Positions 11,391 to 19,887 of a DNA stretch of 64,000 bases are shown one piece after another. Position numbers and translations under genes: made by a program. The stretch comes from Alphaproteobacteria bacterium (lineage in GTDB: Bacteria > Pseudomonadota > Alphaproteobacteria > UBA6615): NCBI GenBank assembly GCA_009694135.1, contig SHVS01000001.1:62001-126000 (forward strand), in the 5' to 3' direction. The first letter of the stretch is position 1. The number at the start of each line of letters is the position of its first letter. Below the pieces are notes generated by a model. The model saw only the letters and a list, made by a program, of their open reading frames with translations. It was not told the DNA's origin and did not search any database.

Positions 11391-11813
11391 TTAGACGCCG
11401 CTGCGTCCAAGCGCCGTGCGAATCATCGACAGGTGCTTGCGGTAAAGTTCGACAACGGTGTGATACGCAAGCTGTGTCTCGCCGACCTTGCCCATCTGCT
11501 GCTCAAGGTTGACCGAGTTGCCGGATAGGGTCGTTTCGATCGAGGCCTGCTCCTTGGCGACATTGAGTTGCGCCGAAGTCGGGCCGGGCGTCGCGGCGAT
11601 GTGATGCGCGTTGGTCACGGCCAGCGTCGCCGCTGTCGCCGTGCTGCCGGCGCGCCTGAGCTGGGTCTTGAAGTCGAGCGGCTTGAGGTCGCGCGCCTCA
11701 TACCCTGGCGTGTCGGCATTGGCCACGTTTTCGGCCAAAATGGCGCTGCGCGTGCGCAGCCATTCGAGCTTGCGGCCCATCATGTCGGCCAACGGGAGTT
11801 TCGAGAAATCCAT
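11391..11813 (-). CDS. flgB: Flagellar proximal rod protein FlgB
   Basis: A 140-residue axial protein, the first gene of the flgB-flgC-fliE-fliQ-fliR-flhB run. It has the rod signature LAENVANADTPGYEARDLKP near residue 28 and the C-terminal helix with ETQLAYHTVVELYRKHL. The gap to the divergent csrA (11814-11933) should hold the operon promoter. I could not pick out a convincing CtrA or sigma-54 site there. Confidence 0.95.
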   Translation of the reverse strand: MDFSKLPLADMMGRKLEWLRTRSAILAENVANADTPGYEARDLKPLDFKTQLRRAGSTATAATLAVTNAHHIAATPGPTSAQLNVAKEQASIETTLSGNSVNLEQQMGKVGETQLAYHTVVELYRKHLSMIRTALGRSGV

Positions 11814-11933
11814 GGATTTGCGCCGCGCTCCACCGTGGAATCCGGGTTTCAGCGGCCAGTGTCATTAGACTATGTAAAAATTTCGTGAACCCGTATACAA
11901 TCCGGGCCTCGGTTCCCAGCGGGCGGCGAGGCC

Positions 11934-12179
11934 ATGCTCTATCTGACGCGCAAGATCGGCGAATCGATCGTGATCAACGATGATATCGAGGTCACGGTCG
12001 TTGAGATTCGCGGCAAGTCCATCAAGCTTGGCCTGACTTTTCCGGCCGAGGCGAGGGTCTATCGCCGCGAGGTGCATGAGCGCATCCTGGCCGAACGCCG
12101 CGCGACGGAAGGAGCGCCAGAAGCCCCGCCCGTCGCAGCGGCCGCGCCTGAGCCCAAGGCGCGCAAGACCGGTACCTAA
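11934..12179 (+). CDS. csrA: Carbon storage regulator CsrA
   Basis: An 81-residue RNA-binding post-transcriptional regulator, normally repressing translation by binding GGA in leaders. Residues 1-60 are the canonical CsrA fold (MLYLTRKIGESIVIND, then EIRGKSIKLGL and YRREVHERI). The Ala/Pro-rich tail of about 20 residues is variable in the family. It is divergent from the flagellar operon. CsrA next to flagellar genes is common, since it balances flagellin or rod expression. GAGG lies 5 nt before the ATG. Confidence 0.95.
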   Translation: MLYLTRKIGESIVINDDIEVTVVEIRGKSIKLGLTFPAEARVYRREVHERILAERRATEGAPEAPPVAAAAPEPKARKTGT

Positions 12180-12296
12180 ACTCCTCGTCGTCGGCGTCCG
12201 GCCCGGCCACACGCCGGACAATGGACCGTCGGCGCCGATTGCACCCAATCCCTAGCGCAAGGCCCCCCCAGCGGACCCCACGGTAACGGTCGCCCG

Positions 12297-12452
12297 TCAG
12301 GCAGCCTTGTCGATCGAACGCTCGACTTCGAGCGCCTGGCGATCGAGTTCACGCGCCAGCGCATCGTTGCCCTCGCTACGCGCGCGGGCCGCAAGGCTGC
12401 GCGTCAGCTCGGCATGCGCCCAAAGCCGGGCATCGTTCATTGGTTCGCTCAT
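12297..12452 (-). CDS. Small hypothetical protein
   Basis: A 51-residue reading frame starting at ATG 12452, preceded by GGGGATAAGC as a ribosome site. The product is a charged, Ala/Arg/Glu-rich helix (HAELTRSLAARARSEGNDAL) with no signal peptide. It resembles short helical DUF proteins common beside other genes in Rhodospirillales, but I do not recognise a family. The longer frame from 12554 is less likely because its extra residues look non-coding. Confidence 0.5.
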   Translation of the reverse strand: MSEPMNDARLWAHAELTRSLAARARSEGNDALARELDRQALEVERSIDKAA

Positions 12453-12590
12453 GCTTATCCCCGGTTGCGACCCGAACCATTGGTAATAAGGGCCGATCCT
12501 TGAGAAAGGATTTACCAACGGTCCCGGACAGCGTTGTTGTGCGGCGGTCCGCATGAGACAAACCGACGATTCTTAGGGAGGGCTTAACGA

Positions 12591-13457
12591 ATGCGGCTGG
12601 TCAGCTATCGCGCCAGCGGGCGCATGGAATGGGGCGCGGTCAAGGATGGCGGCATCGTTCCCTTGGGCGGAAGCGACGGACGCTGGCCGAGCCTGCGCGC
12701 CGCTCTTGCCCAGGGCGGACTCGCCGAGGCAGGGCGCGCGGCTCTCGCCGGGACGCCGCGCTACCGCCTGGACCAGGTCGAGCTGCTGCCGCCCATCCCC
12801 GAGCCGGAAAAGATCATCTGCGTCGGGCTCAACTACGCGGCGCATGTGAAGGAAACCGGCAAGGCCTCGCCCGAGCACCCGCCGCTGTTCGTGCGTTACC
12901 CCAGCTCGCTGGTCGGGCACGGCCAGTCGCTGGTGCGGCCGCGTATCTCGCGCGCCTTCGATTGGGAAGGCGAGCTGGCCCTGGTGATCGGCACCGGCGG
13001 CCGCGCGATCCCGGCCGCACGCGCGCTCTCGCATGTCGCCGGCTATACCTGCCTGATGGAGGGCACGCTGCGCGACTTCCAAGCGCATAGCAGCCAGTTC
13101 ACCGCCGGCAAAACCTTCTGGCGCAGCGGCGCATGCGGCCCGTGGCTGGTGACCGCCGACGAGCTCCCCGATCCATCCAGGCTTACGCTCGAAACGCGCG
13201 TCAATGGCAAGGTCGAGCAGCACTCGCCGGTCAGCGACCTGGTGTTCGATATCCCGACGCTGATCGCCTATATTTCGGCGATCACGCCCTTGGTTCCGGG
13301 CGACGTGATTTCGACCGGCACGCCTTCGGGCGTCGGCGGCTTTCGCTCCCCGCCGGTCTATCTCAAGCCGGGCGACACGGTCGAGGTCGAGCTCTCCGGC
13401 ATCGGCGTGCTGCGCAATCCGGTGATCGACGAGCAGAGCCCCATGGCCGCACCTTGA
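12591..13457 (+). CDS. Fumarylacetoacetate hydrolase family protein
   Basis: A 288-residue FAH-fold enzyme. Residues KIICVGLNYAAHVKETG, the metal-ligand segment FDWEGELALVIG, and STGTPSGVG are those of the FAH/2-hydroxyhepta-2,4-diene-1,7-dioate isomerase family, which cleaves or isomerises C-C bonds in dicarbonyl acids. The usual NDxSxRDxQ block reads MEGTLRDFQ here. GGAGG precedes the ATG. It is followed by Rieske ferredoxin and ferredoxin reductase genes, which suggests catabolism of an aromatic or related compound. The oxygenase itself is not in this window. The substrate is unknown. Confidence 0.88.
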   Translation: MRLVSYRASGRMEWGAVKDGGIVPLGGSDGRWPSLRAALAQGGLAEAGRAALAGTPRYRLDQVELLPPIPEPEKIICVGLNYAAHVKETGKASPEHPPLFVRYPSSLVGHGQSLVRPRISRAFDWEGELALVIGTGGRAIPAARALSHVAGYTCLMEGTLRDFQAHSSQFTAGKTFWRSGACGPWLVTADELPDPSRLTLETRVNGKVEQHSPVSDLVFDIPTLIAYISAITPLVPGDVISTGTPSGVGGFRSPPVYLKPGDTVEVELSGIGVLRNPVIDEQSPMAAP

Positions 13458-13534
13458 CCGGGTGCGAGCACGACTTTAGCGTCGCCGCCGAACAAAGCAC
13501 GCGGCGCCTGCGCCGCTCATCCCAAGGACAGGAT

Positions 13535-13870
13535 ATGACAGAAGCGACCGCCCTCGATTGGCACCGCGTCGCGCGGACGAGCGACGTTATCGCCGCCGCT
13601 CCCAAGCCGGTGCGCGTCGGCAACCGGCTGATCGCGCTCTACCGCATCGCCGGCCAAGTCTATGCCACCGACAATATCTGCAGTCATGAATTCGCCGAGC
13701 TGTCGGACGGCATGCTCGACGGCGAATATATCGAGTGCCCGCTGCACCAGGCGCGTTTCCATGTCCCGACCGGCAAGGCCGCTAGCCTGCCGGCTACCGA
13801 AGACATCGCCACCTTCCAGGTGAGGATCGAAGGCGACGAGGTTTTGGTCGGCGTCCCGCGCCGCCGGTAG
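13535..13870 (+). CDS. Rieske [2Fe-2S] ferredoxin
   Basis: A 111-residue soluble Rieske protein. The cluster ligands are clear: C-S-H in NICSHEFAEL and C-P-L-H in IECPLHQARF. The length and the VGxxxIALYRIAGQVYATDN beta-strand pattern match the ferredoxin component of three-component dioxygenases and the NirD-like class. The start ATG at 13535 follows AGGACAGG. A longer frame from 13133 overlaps the FAH gene in another frame and is spurious there. It ends 6 bp before a ferredoxin reductase, so the two form an electron-transfer pair (NADH to reductase to Rieske protein). Confidence 0.93.
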   Translation: MTEATALDWHRVARTSDVIAAAPKPVRVGNRLIALYRIAGQVYATDNICSHEFAELSDGMLDGEYIECPLHQARFHVPTGKAASLPATEDIATFQVRIEGDEVLVGVPRRR

Positions 13871-13876
13871 CGCGCG

Positions 13877-15106
13877 GTGCGTCGGCCCAGCTGCGTCATC
13901 GTTGGCGGCGGCCAGGCCGGGGCACGCGCGACCGAAGCCTTACGCAAGCATGGCTATCCGGGCGCGATCACGCTGGTCTCCGACGAGACGTATCTCCCAT
14001 ACGAGCGCCCACCCTTGTCGAAATCGGTGCTGACCGGCGCCGATGAGCCGGTCAAGGCGCGGCTGTTCAACGAGGAGTTCTATCGCACCCAGGATATCGC
14101 GCTGCGCTTGGCGACGCGCGCCGAGTCCATCGACCGCGCGGCCCGGCGCCTGCGCCTCGCCGCTGGCGAAAGCTTGGCCTATGACACGCTGCTTCTGGCG
14201 ACCGGAGCGCGGCCACGGCGTTTGGCCTTGCCGGGGAGCGACGCTGCGTCCCTGTATTATTTGCGCGGCATCGACGACTGCTTGGCGCTGCGCCACCGTC
14301 TGCAGCCGGAGGCGCGCGTCGTGCTGATCGGCGGCGGCTATATCGGACTGGAAGTCGCGGCGGCGGCGCGTGCTCGCGGCGCGCAGGTCACCGTGCTCGA
14401 AGCGCAGGCCAGTATCCTGGCGCGCGTGGCCGCGCCGGAGGTCGCGAGCGCCATCGCCGCCCTGCATCGCCGCCACGGCGTCGAGATCCGAACCGGCGTG
14501 GCCATCGAAGGCTGCGAGCCTGCTGGCGCTGAAACGTCCATCCGGCTTAAGGGCGGCGCGACGCTGGCCGCCGATGTGATCGTGGTCGGCATCGGCATTC
14601 TGCCCAATGTCGAACTGGCCGCCAGCGCCGGGCTTGTGATCGACGGCGGCATTCTGGTCGACTCTTTCGGCCGCAGTTCCGATCCAGCGATTTATGCCGC
14701 CGGCGATGTCGCCAGCTTCGACCACCCGTTGCTTGGCCGCCGCGTCAGGCTGGAATCCTGGCAGAACGCGCAGAATCAGGCCATCGCCGCCGCACGCGCC
14801 ATTGCCGGCGCCCCCTTGCCCTATAGCGAGATTCCCTGGTTCTGGTCGGACCAATACGACGTGAATCTGCAGCTGGCCGGGCTGCCGGCGCGCTGGGACC
14901 GGGTGGTTCTACGGGGCGACCGCGTGGCGATGCGCTTCACGGCCTTTTACCTGGACGCCGGGCGGCTGGTGGCGGTCAATGCCGCCAACAGCGCGCGCGA
15001 CATCGCCCCGGCGCGGCAAATGATTGCGCGCGGCATCGCCCCCGACCCGGCGCTGCTGGCCGATCCTTCGGTCGATCTGCGGAGCTTGGTCCGACCGGCG
15101 AGCTGA
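13877..15106 (+). CDS. FAD-dependent NAD(P)H:ferredoxin reductase
   Basis: A 409-residue flavoprotein of the oxygenase-coupled reductase family (BphA4/ThcD type). It has the FAD Rossmann motif GGGQAGARATEALR at the N-terminus, YERPPLSKSVL, a second NAD-binding GGGYIGLEVAAAARA near residue 152, and IYAAGDVASF. The C-terminal reductase domain includes WFWSDQYDVNLQLAG. The start codon is GTG at 13877, 6 bp after the Rieske gene. Predicted partner: the Rieske ferredoxin just upstream. Confidence 0.93.
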   Translation: MRRPSCVIVGGGQAGARATEALRKHGYPGAITLVSDETYLPYERPPLSKSVLTGADEPVKARLFNEEFYRTQDIALRLATRAESIDRAARRLRLAAGESLAYDTLLLATGARPRRLALPGSDAASLYYLRGIDDCLALRHRLQPEARVVLIGGGYIGLEVAAAARARGAQVTVLEAQASILARVAAPEVASAIAALHRRHGVEIRTGVAIEGCEPAGAETSIRLKGGATLAADVIVVGIGILPNVELAASAGLVIDGGILVDSFGRSSDPAIYAAGDVASFDHPLLGRRVRLESWQNAQNQAIAAARAIAGAPLPYSEIPWFWSDQYDVNLQLAGLPARWDRVVLRGDRVAMRFTAFYLDAGRLVAVNAANSARDIAPARQMIARGIAPDPALLADPSVDLRSLVRPAS

Positions 15107-15202
15107 CCCCCTCGATATATTGATACCGCGCGGCCGCGACGGAGCAATTCGTAAACTTTCGTCCGGCAGCATGGATGAGCCTTGACCTGACTGGGGGCTC
15201 GC

Positions 15203-15853
15203 ATGCGGCAGTGGCGCGCGGCGCACATTCTTCCGATCGTTCTGGTTTCGGTGCTGGCCGTCCCGGCCGCGCCGCTGCCGGCGGCCGAGATCTCGCCGCT
15301 GGCGACACTGGCCGCTTACGAGCCGCCGGCCGGTCCGGCCAAGCTGTTGCGCAAGTGGAGCGGCGCTTTTGAGCGCCATGCGCGCGCCATGTCGCCGATA
15401 TGCGCCCAGGGTCCGGGATGTCCCTCGCTCGCCTGGGAGCAATTGCTCGCCCGGCTGGCGCAGGCCCCGCGGGCGACGCAGATTCTTGCTGTCAACACCT
15501 TCGTCAATGCCGCGCCCTATGTCGCCGACGAGGTCAATTGGGGCGAAAACGACTATTGGGAATCGCCCGACGAGTTGTTCGCGCGCGGCGGCGACTGCGA
15601 AGATTACGCGATCGCCAAATATCTCTCGCTGCGCGCGCTTGGGCTGAACGCGAGCGACCTGCGCCTGGTGGTGCTGCGCGAACGCACGCGCGGCGAAGCG
15701 CATGCCGTTCTGCTGGTCAAATTCGGCGGCGCCACGCTGGTGCTCGACAGCCTCACCACGGAGCTGACCGGGTGGGATGCGATCGCCGAGCGCTACCTGC
15801 CCATCTACTCGTTCAACGAGGATACAGCCTGGATCCACTCCGGTCCGGGCTAG
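15203..15853 (+). CDS. Transglutaminase-like cysteine protease (LapG/BTLCP family), secreted
   Basis: A 216-residue periplasmic protein with a cleavable-looking signal peptide (residues 1-27). The bacterial transglutaminase-like cysteine proteinase domain has its catalytic Cys in FARGGDCEDYAIAKY, His in GEAHAVLLVK and Asp in LVLDSL. In pseudomonads LapG cleaves the adhesin LapA under control of the c-di-GMP receptor LapD. Neither LapD nor a large adhesin is in this window, so the substrate is unknown. Many alphaproteobacteria carry such a gene alone. Confidence 0.85.
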   Translation: MRQWRAAHILPIVLVSVLAVPAAPLPAAEISPLATLAAYEPPAGPAKLLRKWSGAFERHARAMSPICAQGPGCPSLAWEQLLARLAQAPRATQILAVNTFVNAAPYVADEVNWGENDYWESPDELFARGGDCEDYAIAKYLSLRALGLNASDLRLVVLRERTRGEAHAVLLVKFGGATLVLDSLTTELTGWDAIAERYLPIYSFNEDTAWIHSGPG

Positions 15854-15859
15854 ACCGCT

Positions 15860-16588
15860 CTAGGTTTGCAGGAATGATCGCTCCGCGCCGGACAGCACCA
15901 GCGCCGTGAGCTTCCCGCCGAAACACGCTCCCGTATCAATTCCAATGCGATTGACGAACACTTCCGGTTCATGCGTCGGCGTATGCCCATGCACGACCAC
16001 GGCGCCGAAATCCGCTTCCGAGTCGAGAAACAAGTCGCGAATCCACAACAGATCACGCGGCGCCTGCGCATCGAGCGCCACGCCTGGCCGCACGCCGGCA
16101 TGAACGAACAGATAGTCGCCTTCGCGGTGCAACAGCTTGAGCCGCAGCAAGAAGGTCTTGTGCGCGAGCGGAATGTTGTCCAGCAGCATGTTGCGCAGCT
16201 CGGTATCGCCGGATTCGTCACGAGAGATTTCCGGCGGCTTGATACCGTAACTCCAGCAGGTCTCGACCCCGCCATTCATCAGCCAGGGCCAAGCCGGGCC
16301 GCCCTGGAGGAAGGACAGCATCAGCTCCTCGTGGTTGCCCAGAAGATGGACCACCTCTATGGGCAAGGGCGGCGGCGCGAGCAGCGCCTCGATCACGTCA
16401 CACGACGCCGGGCCACGATCGACATAGTCGCCGAGATAAATAAGCACGCGGCGGCTGGCGGCATGCTCGGCCGCCAGCGCGTAGATCGAATCCTGCAACG
16501 CGCACAGCCGCTCGTAGCAGCCATGCACGTCGCCGACGGCGACGATCAGCGTGTCGTATAGTATTGCGGGGAGAGACGGCGCGGTCAT
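15860..16588 (-). CDS. PP1-type metallophosphoesterase (serine/threonine or ApaH-like)
   Basis: A 242-residue calcineurin-like phosphatase with the full metal-ligand series: GDVHGCYERL, GDYVDRGP, LLGNHEELML and, near the C-terminus, VVHGHTPT. This arrangement is typical of bacterial protein phosphatases (PrpA/PrpB class) and of diadenosine tetraphosphatase relatives. The substrate cannot be told from sequence. It converges on the LapG-like gene with 6 bp between stops. Confidence 0.88.
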   Translation of the reverse strand: MTAPSLPAILYDTLIVAVGDVHGCYERLCALQDSIYALAAEHAASRRVLIYLGDYVDRGPASCDVIEALLAPPPLPIEVVHLLGNHEELMLSFLQGGPAWPWLMNGGVETCWSYGIKPPEISRDESGDTELRNMLLDNIPLAHKTFLLRLKLLHREGDYLFVHAGVRPGVALDAQAPRDLLWIRDLFLDSEADFGAVVVHGHTPTHEPEVFVNRIGIDTGACFGGKLTALVLSGAERSFLQT

Positions 16589-16614
16589 GCGCGCAGGCTA
16601 GCGCGCTTTTCGGG

Positions 16615-17355
16615 TCAGATCGATAGCCGCCGCATGACCCGGCCCGGCAACAGCCGGATGACGAGCATGATCCAGCGCCAGAACCACGGCGCATAACTAA
16701 CCGGCCGGCCGGCCGCGACCGCCGCCAGCGCCGCGCGCGCCACGGACTCTGGCGACGCGGCGAGCGCCATGCCGCGCTTCCCCCAAGTGAGACCCGTGTC
16801 GGTGAAACCGGGCTTGACCAGCGTCACCGAGACGCCGGCGGGGGCCATCCGCGCGCCGAAACCTTCGACGAAAGCGGCGAGTCCGGCCTTGGCCGCGCCA
16901 TAGGCGTAGTTGGACCGCCGCCCGCGATCGCCGGCGACCGAGCCGAATACCAGCACGCGCCCGGCGCCTTGCGCCTCCAACAGCGGCGCGAAACTGTCGA
17001 GCAACGCCGCCGCGGCTACCAGATTGACCGCGAAACCGCGCCGCAGCAGCGCCCGGTCGGCCTCGACCGCGGCCTGCTCCGGCATGGTGGCGAAGGCGAG
17101 CAGAAGATTGAGCGGCCGTGCCGCCTGCTGCACGCCGGCGACCAGCGCCGCGGGCGCGTCCGGATTAGTGGCGTCAAACTCCGTGACCCGCGCATCGACG
17201 CCGAAGCGGACGCGCAGATCGGCGGCGCTGTGCTCCAGATCGGCGCGGTCGCGCCCGGCCAAAACGACGTCGGCGCCCGCCGCCGCTACGCGGCGCGCAC
17301 AGGCGCGCGCAATCGCCGAGGAGCCGCCGACGATGATCCAGGTTCCCGCGCTCAT
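16615..17355 (-). CDS. Decaprenylphosphoryl-keto-ribose reductase (DprE2-like SDR)
   Basis: A 246-residue short-chain dehydrogenase. The N-terminal nucleotide site is WIIVGGSSAIARACARR, followed by AGRDRADLE, and the catalytic pair is YAYGAAK. It overlaps the DprE1-like gene by 4 bp (ATGA). In mycobacteria DprE2 uses NADH to reduce the 2-keto intermediate made by DprE1, completing epimerisation of decaprenylphosphoryl-ribose to -arabinose. The assignment rests mainly on the neighbours, since SDRs are hard to tell apart. In Azorhizobium the related noeCHOP genes serve Nod factor arabinosylation. Confidence 0.82.
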   Translation of the reverse strand: MSAGTWIIVGGSSAIARACARRVAAAGADVVLAGRDRADLEHSAADLRVRFGVDARVTEFDATNPDAPAALVAGVQQAARPLNLLLAFATMPEQAAVEADRALLRRGFAVNLVAAAALLDSFAPLLEAQGAGRVLVFGSVAGDRGRRSNYAYGAAKAGLAAFVEGFGARMAPAGVSVTLVKPGFTDTGLTWGKRGMALAASPESVARAALAAVAAGRPVSYAPWFWRWIMLVIRLLPGRVMRRLSI

Positions 17356-18707
17356 GCCCGTGTCGCCATAAGTCCCAGCCGCTGCGCCATCGCCGAACAG
17401 AAGCGCCCATCCGGGTCCACGCGCGCCTTCACCGCGCGCAGCTTTTCGGCCTGCGGATACATGCGCGCAAACTGCGTCGCGCTCAGCGCCGCGTCCTTGG
17501 CCAGATAGACCCGCCCGCCGTGATCGAGCGCGATGTCCGCCAATCGCTCAAGCAGGGCCGGCGTGCGGCCGGTCATCGCGACGTCGAGCGCCAGCGTGAC
17601 ACCGCGCAGCGCAAAGGACAGATAGCCGCGGCCCGCGATCCCGAGCGTCTTGATCACCACCAGCGCCGGCGGGACGCCTTCCCGTTCCGGCGCTTGCAAC
17701 AAAGCGCGCAACCCTGCGGCCGCGCCGGCATCGGGCAATACGCATTGGAACTGGGCGAAACCCTTGCGCCCATAAAGCCGGTTCCAATTCCCGAGCGCGT
17801 CGAGCGGATAGAGAAAGGCCTCGGCCGGGACGATGCGCTCTTGCCCCGTCTGTCCGGTGCGCGCGGCATAGAACCGATTAAGCAGCGCAATGCTGGCGCG
17901 CTTGACCAACGGCAGCGCGATCGGCACCGACAAGCGGCGACGCGGGCGAAAACTCGGCTGCGGCGGATCGGCGAATTCGGCGGTCTCCAATACCCCGCGC
18001 CCGAGCGCACCACCGCGCGCCAAACCGTCGATCCAGCCGACCGAATAGCCGGCCGCTGCGCGCGCCCCCTCGAGCGCGGCAAGGAACGGCTCGAGCCCGG
18101 CCATCGGCGCCATCCGCACCTTGAAGGCCGTCGACGGGGCGCGCAGCAGCTTGACGGCGAGCGTGCTCACCACACCGGTCAGGCCAATGCCGCCGATCGT
18201 CGCCCGGAACAGCTCCGGATCGCTGTCCGGCGTCACGCGCCGGGTCTCGCCCGAGGCAAGCACCAGATCGAACCACAGCACATGGTCGCCGAAGCTGCCG
18301 ACCCGATCGTGATTTTTGCCATGCACGTCGTTGGCCAGCGCGCCGCCGAGCGTCGCGAAGCCCGTGCCCGGCGTCACAGGCGCCAGAAAACCGCGCGGCA
18401 AAAAGACGGCAAGCAGATCGGCGAAGGTGACTCCAGCCTCGGCCACCAAGGCGCCGCTGGTCGGGTCGAAGGCCAGCAGCCGATCGAGCCGGCCGAGTTC
18501 GATGCCAAAGCCCGCGGCACCGAGCGCCGCATCGCCGTAGCTGCGCCCGCCGCCGCGCGCGATGGCGCCGCCGGGGCCGGCAGCGGCGATGGCGCGCCCG
18601 ATATCCGCCACGCGCTCGGGCCGCGCCAAAGCCATGTCAGCGGTGAGCGCGCGACCCCAGCCGGCGACGCGGCGCGAAGCCCAATCGGACGAGCGCAGAG
18701 CGCTCAC
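17352..18707 (-). CDS. Decaprenylphosphoryl-beta-D-ribose oxidase (DprE1-like)
   Basis: A 451-residue FAD enzyme of the VAO fold. It has ARGGGRSYGDAA (FAD pyrophosphate loop), PVTPGTGFATLGGALANDVH and HGKNHDRVGSFGDHV, which are characteristic of DprE1, and a C-terminal substrate domain. The reaction oxidises C2 of polyprenylphosphoryl-ribose. At the segment aligned with mycobacterial Cys387 (inhibitor target) this protein reads GVTLALDV, so Ala appears to replace that Cys (inferred from memory of the family). It overlaps both neighbours by 4 bp, pointing to translational coupling in a three-gene unit. Confidence 0.87.
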   Translation of the reverse strand: MSALRSSDWASRRVAGWGRALTADMALARPERVADIGRAIAAAGPGGAIARGGGRSYGDAALGAAGFGIELGRLDRLLAFDPTSGALVAEAGVTFADLLAVFLPRGFLAPVTPGTGFATLGGALANDVHGKNHDRVGSFGDHVLWFDLVLASGETRRVTPDSDPELFRATIGGIGLTGVVSTLAVKLLRAPSTAFKVRMAPMAGLEPFLAALEGARAAAGYSVGWIDGLARGGALGRGVLETAEFADPPQPSFRPRRRLSVPIALPLVKRASIALLNRFYAARTGQTGQERIVPAEAFLYPLDALGNWNRLYGRKGFAQFQCVLPDAGAAAGLRALLQAPEREGVPPALVVIKTLGIAGRGYLSFALRGVTLALDVAMTGRTPALLERLADIALDHGGRVYLAKDAALSATQFARMYPQAEKLRAVKARVDPDGRFCSAMAQRLGLMATRA

Positions 18708-19618
18708 GGCAGGTAGAGCAGAAGCGCGAACACGGCAAGCCAGCCGAGGGCCGCGAGGCGCAACCCCGGATCGCGCAAGGCCAGCTCGGTCGGAGCCCCG
18801 GTCTTTTTCTCGACCAGCATGATCTGCAAGTAACGCAGAATGCCGCCAACGACGAAGGGAATGGTCGCGATCAGCGGCCGGCCGCCGCCGCGCGCAATCA
18901 CCGCCGGGTCGATCGTGTACATCACATAGGCGACCAAGAGCGCGCCAAGCACGACGGCAACGCTGGTGTCCAAAAAGCGGAGGTTATAGCCGGCCAGGCT
19001 CGGCCGCTTCGCGCCGCCGCGCCCGCGCTGGACGTCGTCGTGGCGCTTGCCAAGCGCCACCGCCAGCGCCAACAGCCCGGTGCAGGCCAGGATCCAGACG
19101 CTCGCCGCGACGCCGGCCAGCGCCGCGCCGGCCAACACGCGCAACACAAAGCCAAGGGAAACGGTGAGCACATCGATGATCGCGTGCCGGCGCAACACCG
19201 CGCTATAGAGCCCCGATAGCGCGACATAGGCCACGAGCAGCGCGAGAAACCGGTTGCTCAGCAAGGACGCGCCGGCCAGCGCCCCGAGCAGCAGACCAAA
19301 AGCAACCCCCAGCGCGGCGGACGGCGTGACCGCGCCGGAGGCCAGCGGCCGGTCGCGCTTGGCCGGATGCCCGCGATCCTCAGCGCGATCGTACCAGTCA
19401 TTGAGAACATAGCCGGCGCTGGCCGCGGCCGAGAAACAAGCGAAGCCAGCCATAGCTACAAGGACGATCTTGGGCGTGACGGCGCCGGGGGTGAAGAACA
19501 GTGGCGCCAGAACGAAGCCGTTCTTCACCCATTGCTCTGGTCGCAGCAGGCGCAGAAACGGCGCGAGGCGCCAAACTCCAGCGCCGATCGCGCGCGCATC
19601 AGTGTGCTTGGCGCGCAT
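18704..19618 (-). CDS. UbiA-family polyprenyl-phosphate phosphoribosyltransferase (DPPR synthase-like)
   Basis: A 304-residue integral membrane prenyltransferase. Its first Asp motif lies in LNDWYDRAEDRGHPAKRDRP near residue 75 and it has about eight hydrophobic helices. Together with DprE1/DprE2 genes it fits decaprenyl-phosphate:PRPP phosphoribosyltransferase (Rv3806c; NoeC in Azorhizobium), the first step to the lipid arabinose donor. I chose the ATG at 19618 because FLRLLRPEQWVKNGFV begins the family soon after. A longer frame from 19753 adds unrelated residues. No HAD-type phosphatase (Rv3807c equivalent) is present here. Confidence 0.85.
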   Translation of the reverse strand: MRAKHTDARAIGAGVWRLAPFLRLLRPEQWVKNGFVLAPLFFTPGAVTPKIVLVAMAGFACFSAAASAGYVLNDWYDRAEDRGHPAKRDRPLASGAVTPSAALGVAFGLLLGALAGASLLSNRFLALLVAYVALSGLYSAVLRRHAIIDVLTVSLGFVLRVLAGAALAGVAASVWILACTGLLALAVALGKRHDDVQRGRGGAKRPSLAGYNLRFLDTSVAVVLGALLVAYVMYTIDPAVIARGGGRPLIATIPFVVGGILRYLQIMLVEKKTGAPTELALRDPGLRLAALGWLAVFALLLYLP

Positions 19619-19659
19619 GGCGTCGCCGGTACACCCGGGCGTCGCCGGGGGCAAGTGCG

Positions 19660-19887
19660 TTAATTCGAGCGCTCGATCACACGCAGCGCGCCCAAAAGCT
19701 CTGGCTGCTGCATCGCGCCCGGCGGATGCAGCGGAGCGCCATGCGTCAACCAAAGCGTGAGCGCGAACACCACCATCGGCGGCACCACCATGGCCACACC
19801 GGCCGCCGCAAGAGATGAAAACCGCCGCGGAGCCTGTCCGCCACCTGCTCCATTCGCCTGATTCTGCAGCACCGCGCCCTCGCCCAA
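19660..19887 (-). CDS. Small single-pass membrane protein, first gene before the arabinose-donor trio
   Basis: A 75-residue frame beginning with TTG at 19887 and ending 41 bp before the UbiA-like gene on the same strand. It has a Gly/Gln-rich cytoplasmic-looking start and one strong hydrophobic segment (about residues 26-48), then a short tail. I do not recognise a family. It is probably co-transcribed with the trio from the AT-rich region upstream. The coding call is tentative because the start codon is weak and the frame is short. Confidence 0.45.
   Translation of the reverse strand: MGEGAVLQNQANGAGGGQAPRRFSSLAAAGVAMVVPPMVVFALTLWLTHGAPLHPPGAMQQPELLGALRVIERSN

Noticed and set aside
12555-12590. 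Extension of the small hypothetical gene beyond 12452
   Set aside because: Extra residues look non-coding and the SD favours 12452.
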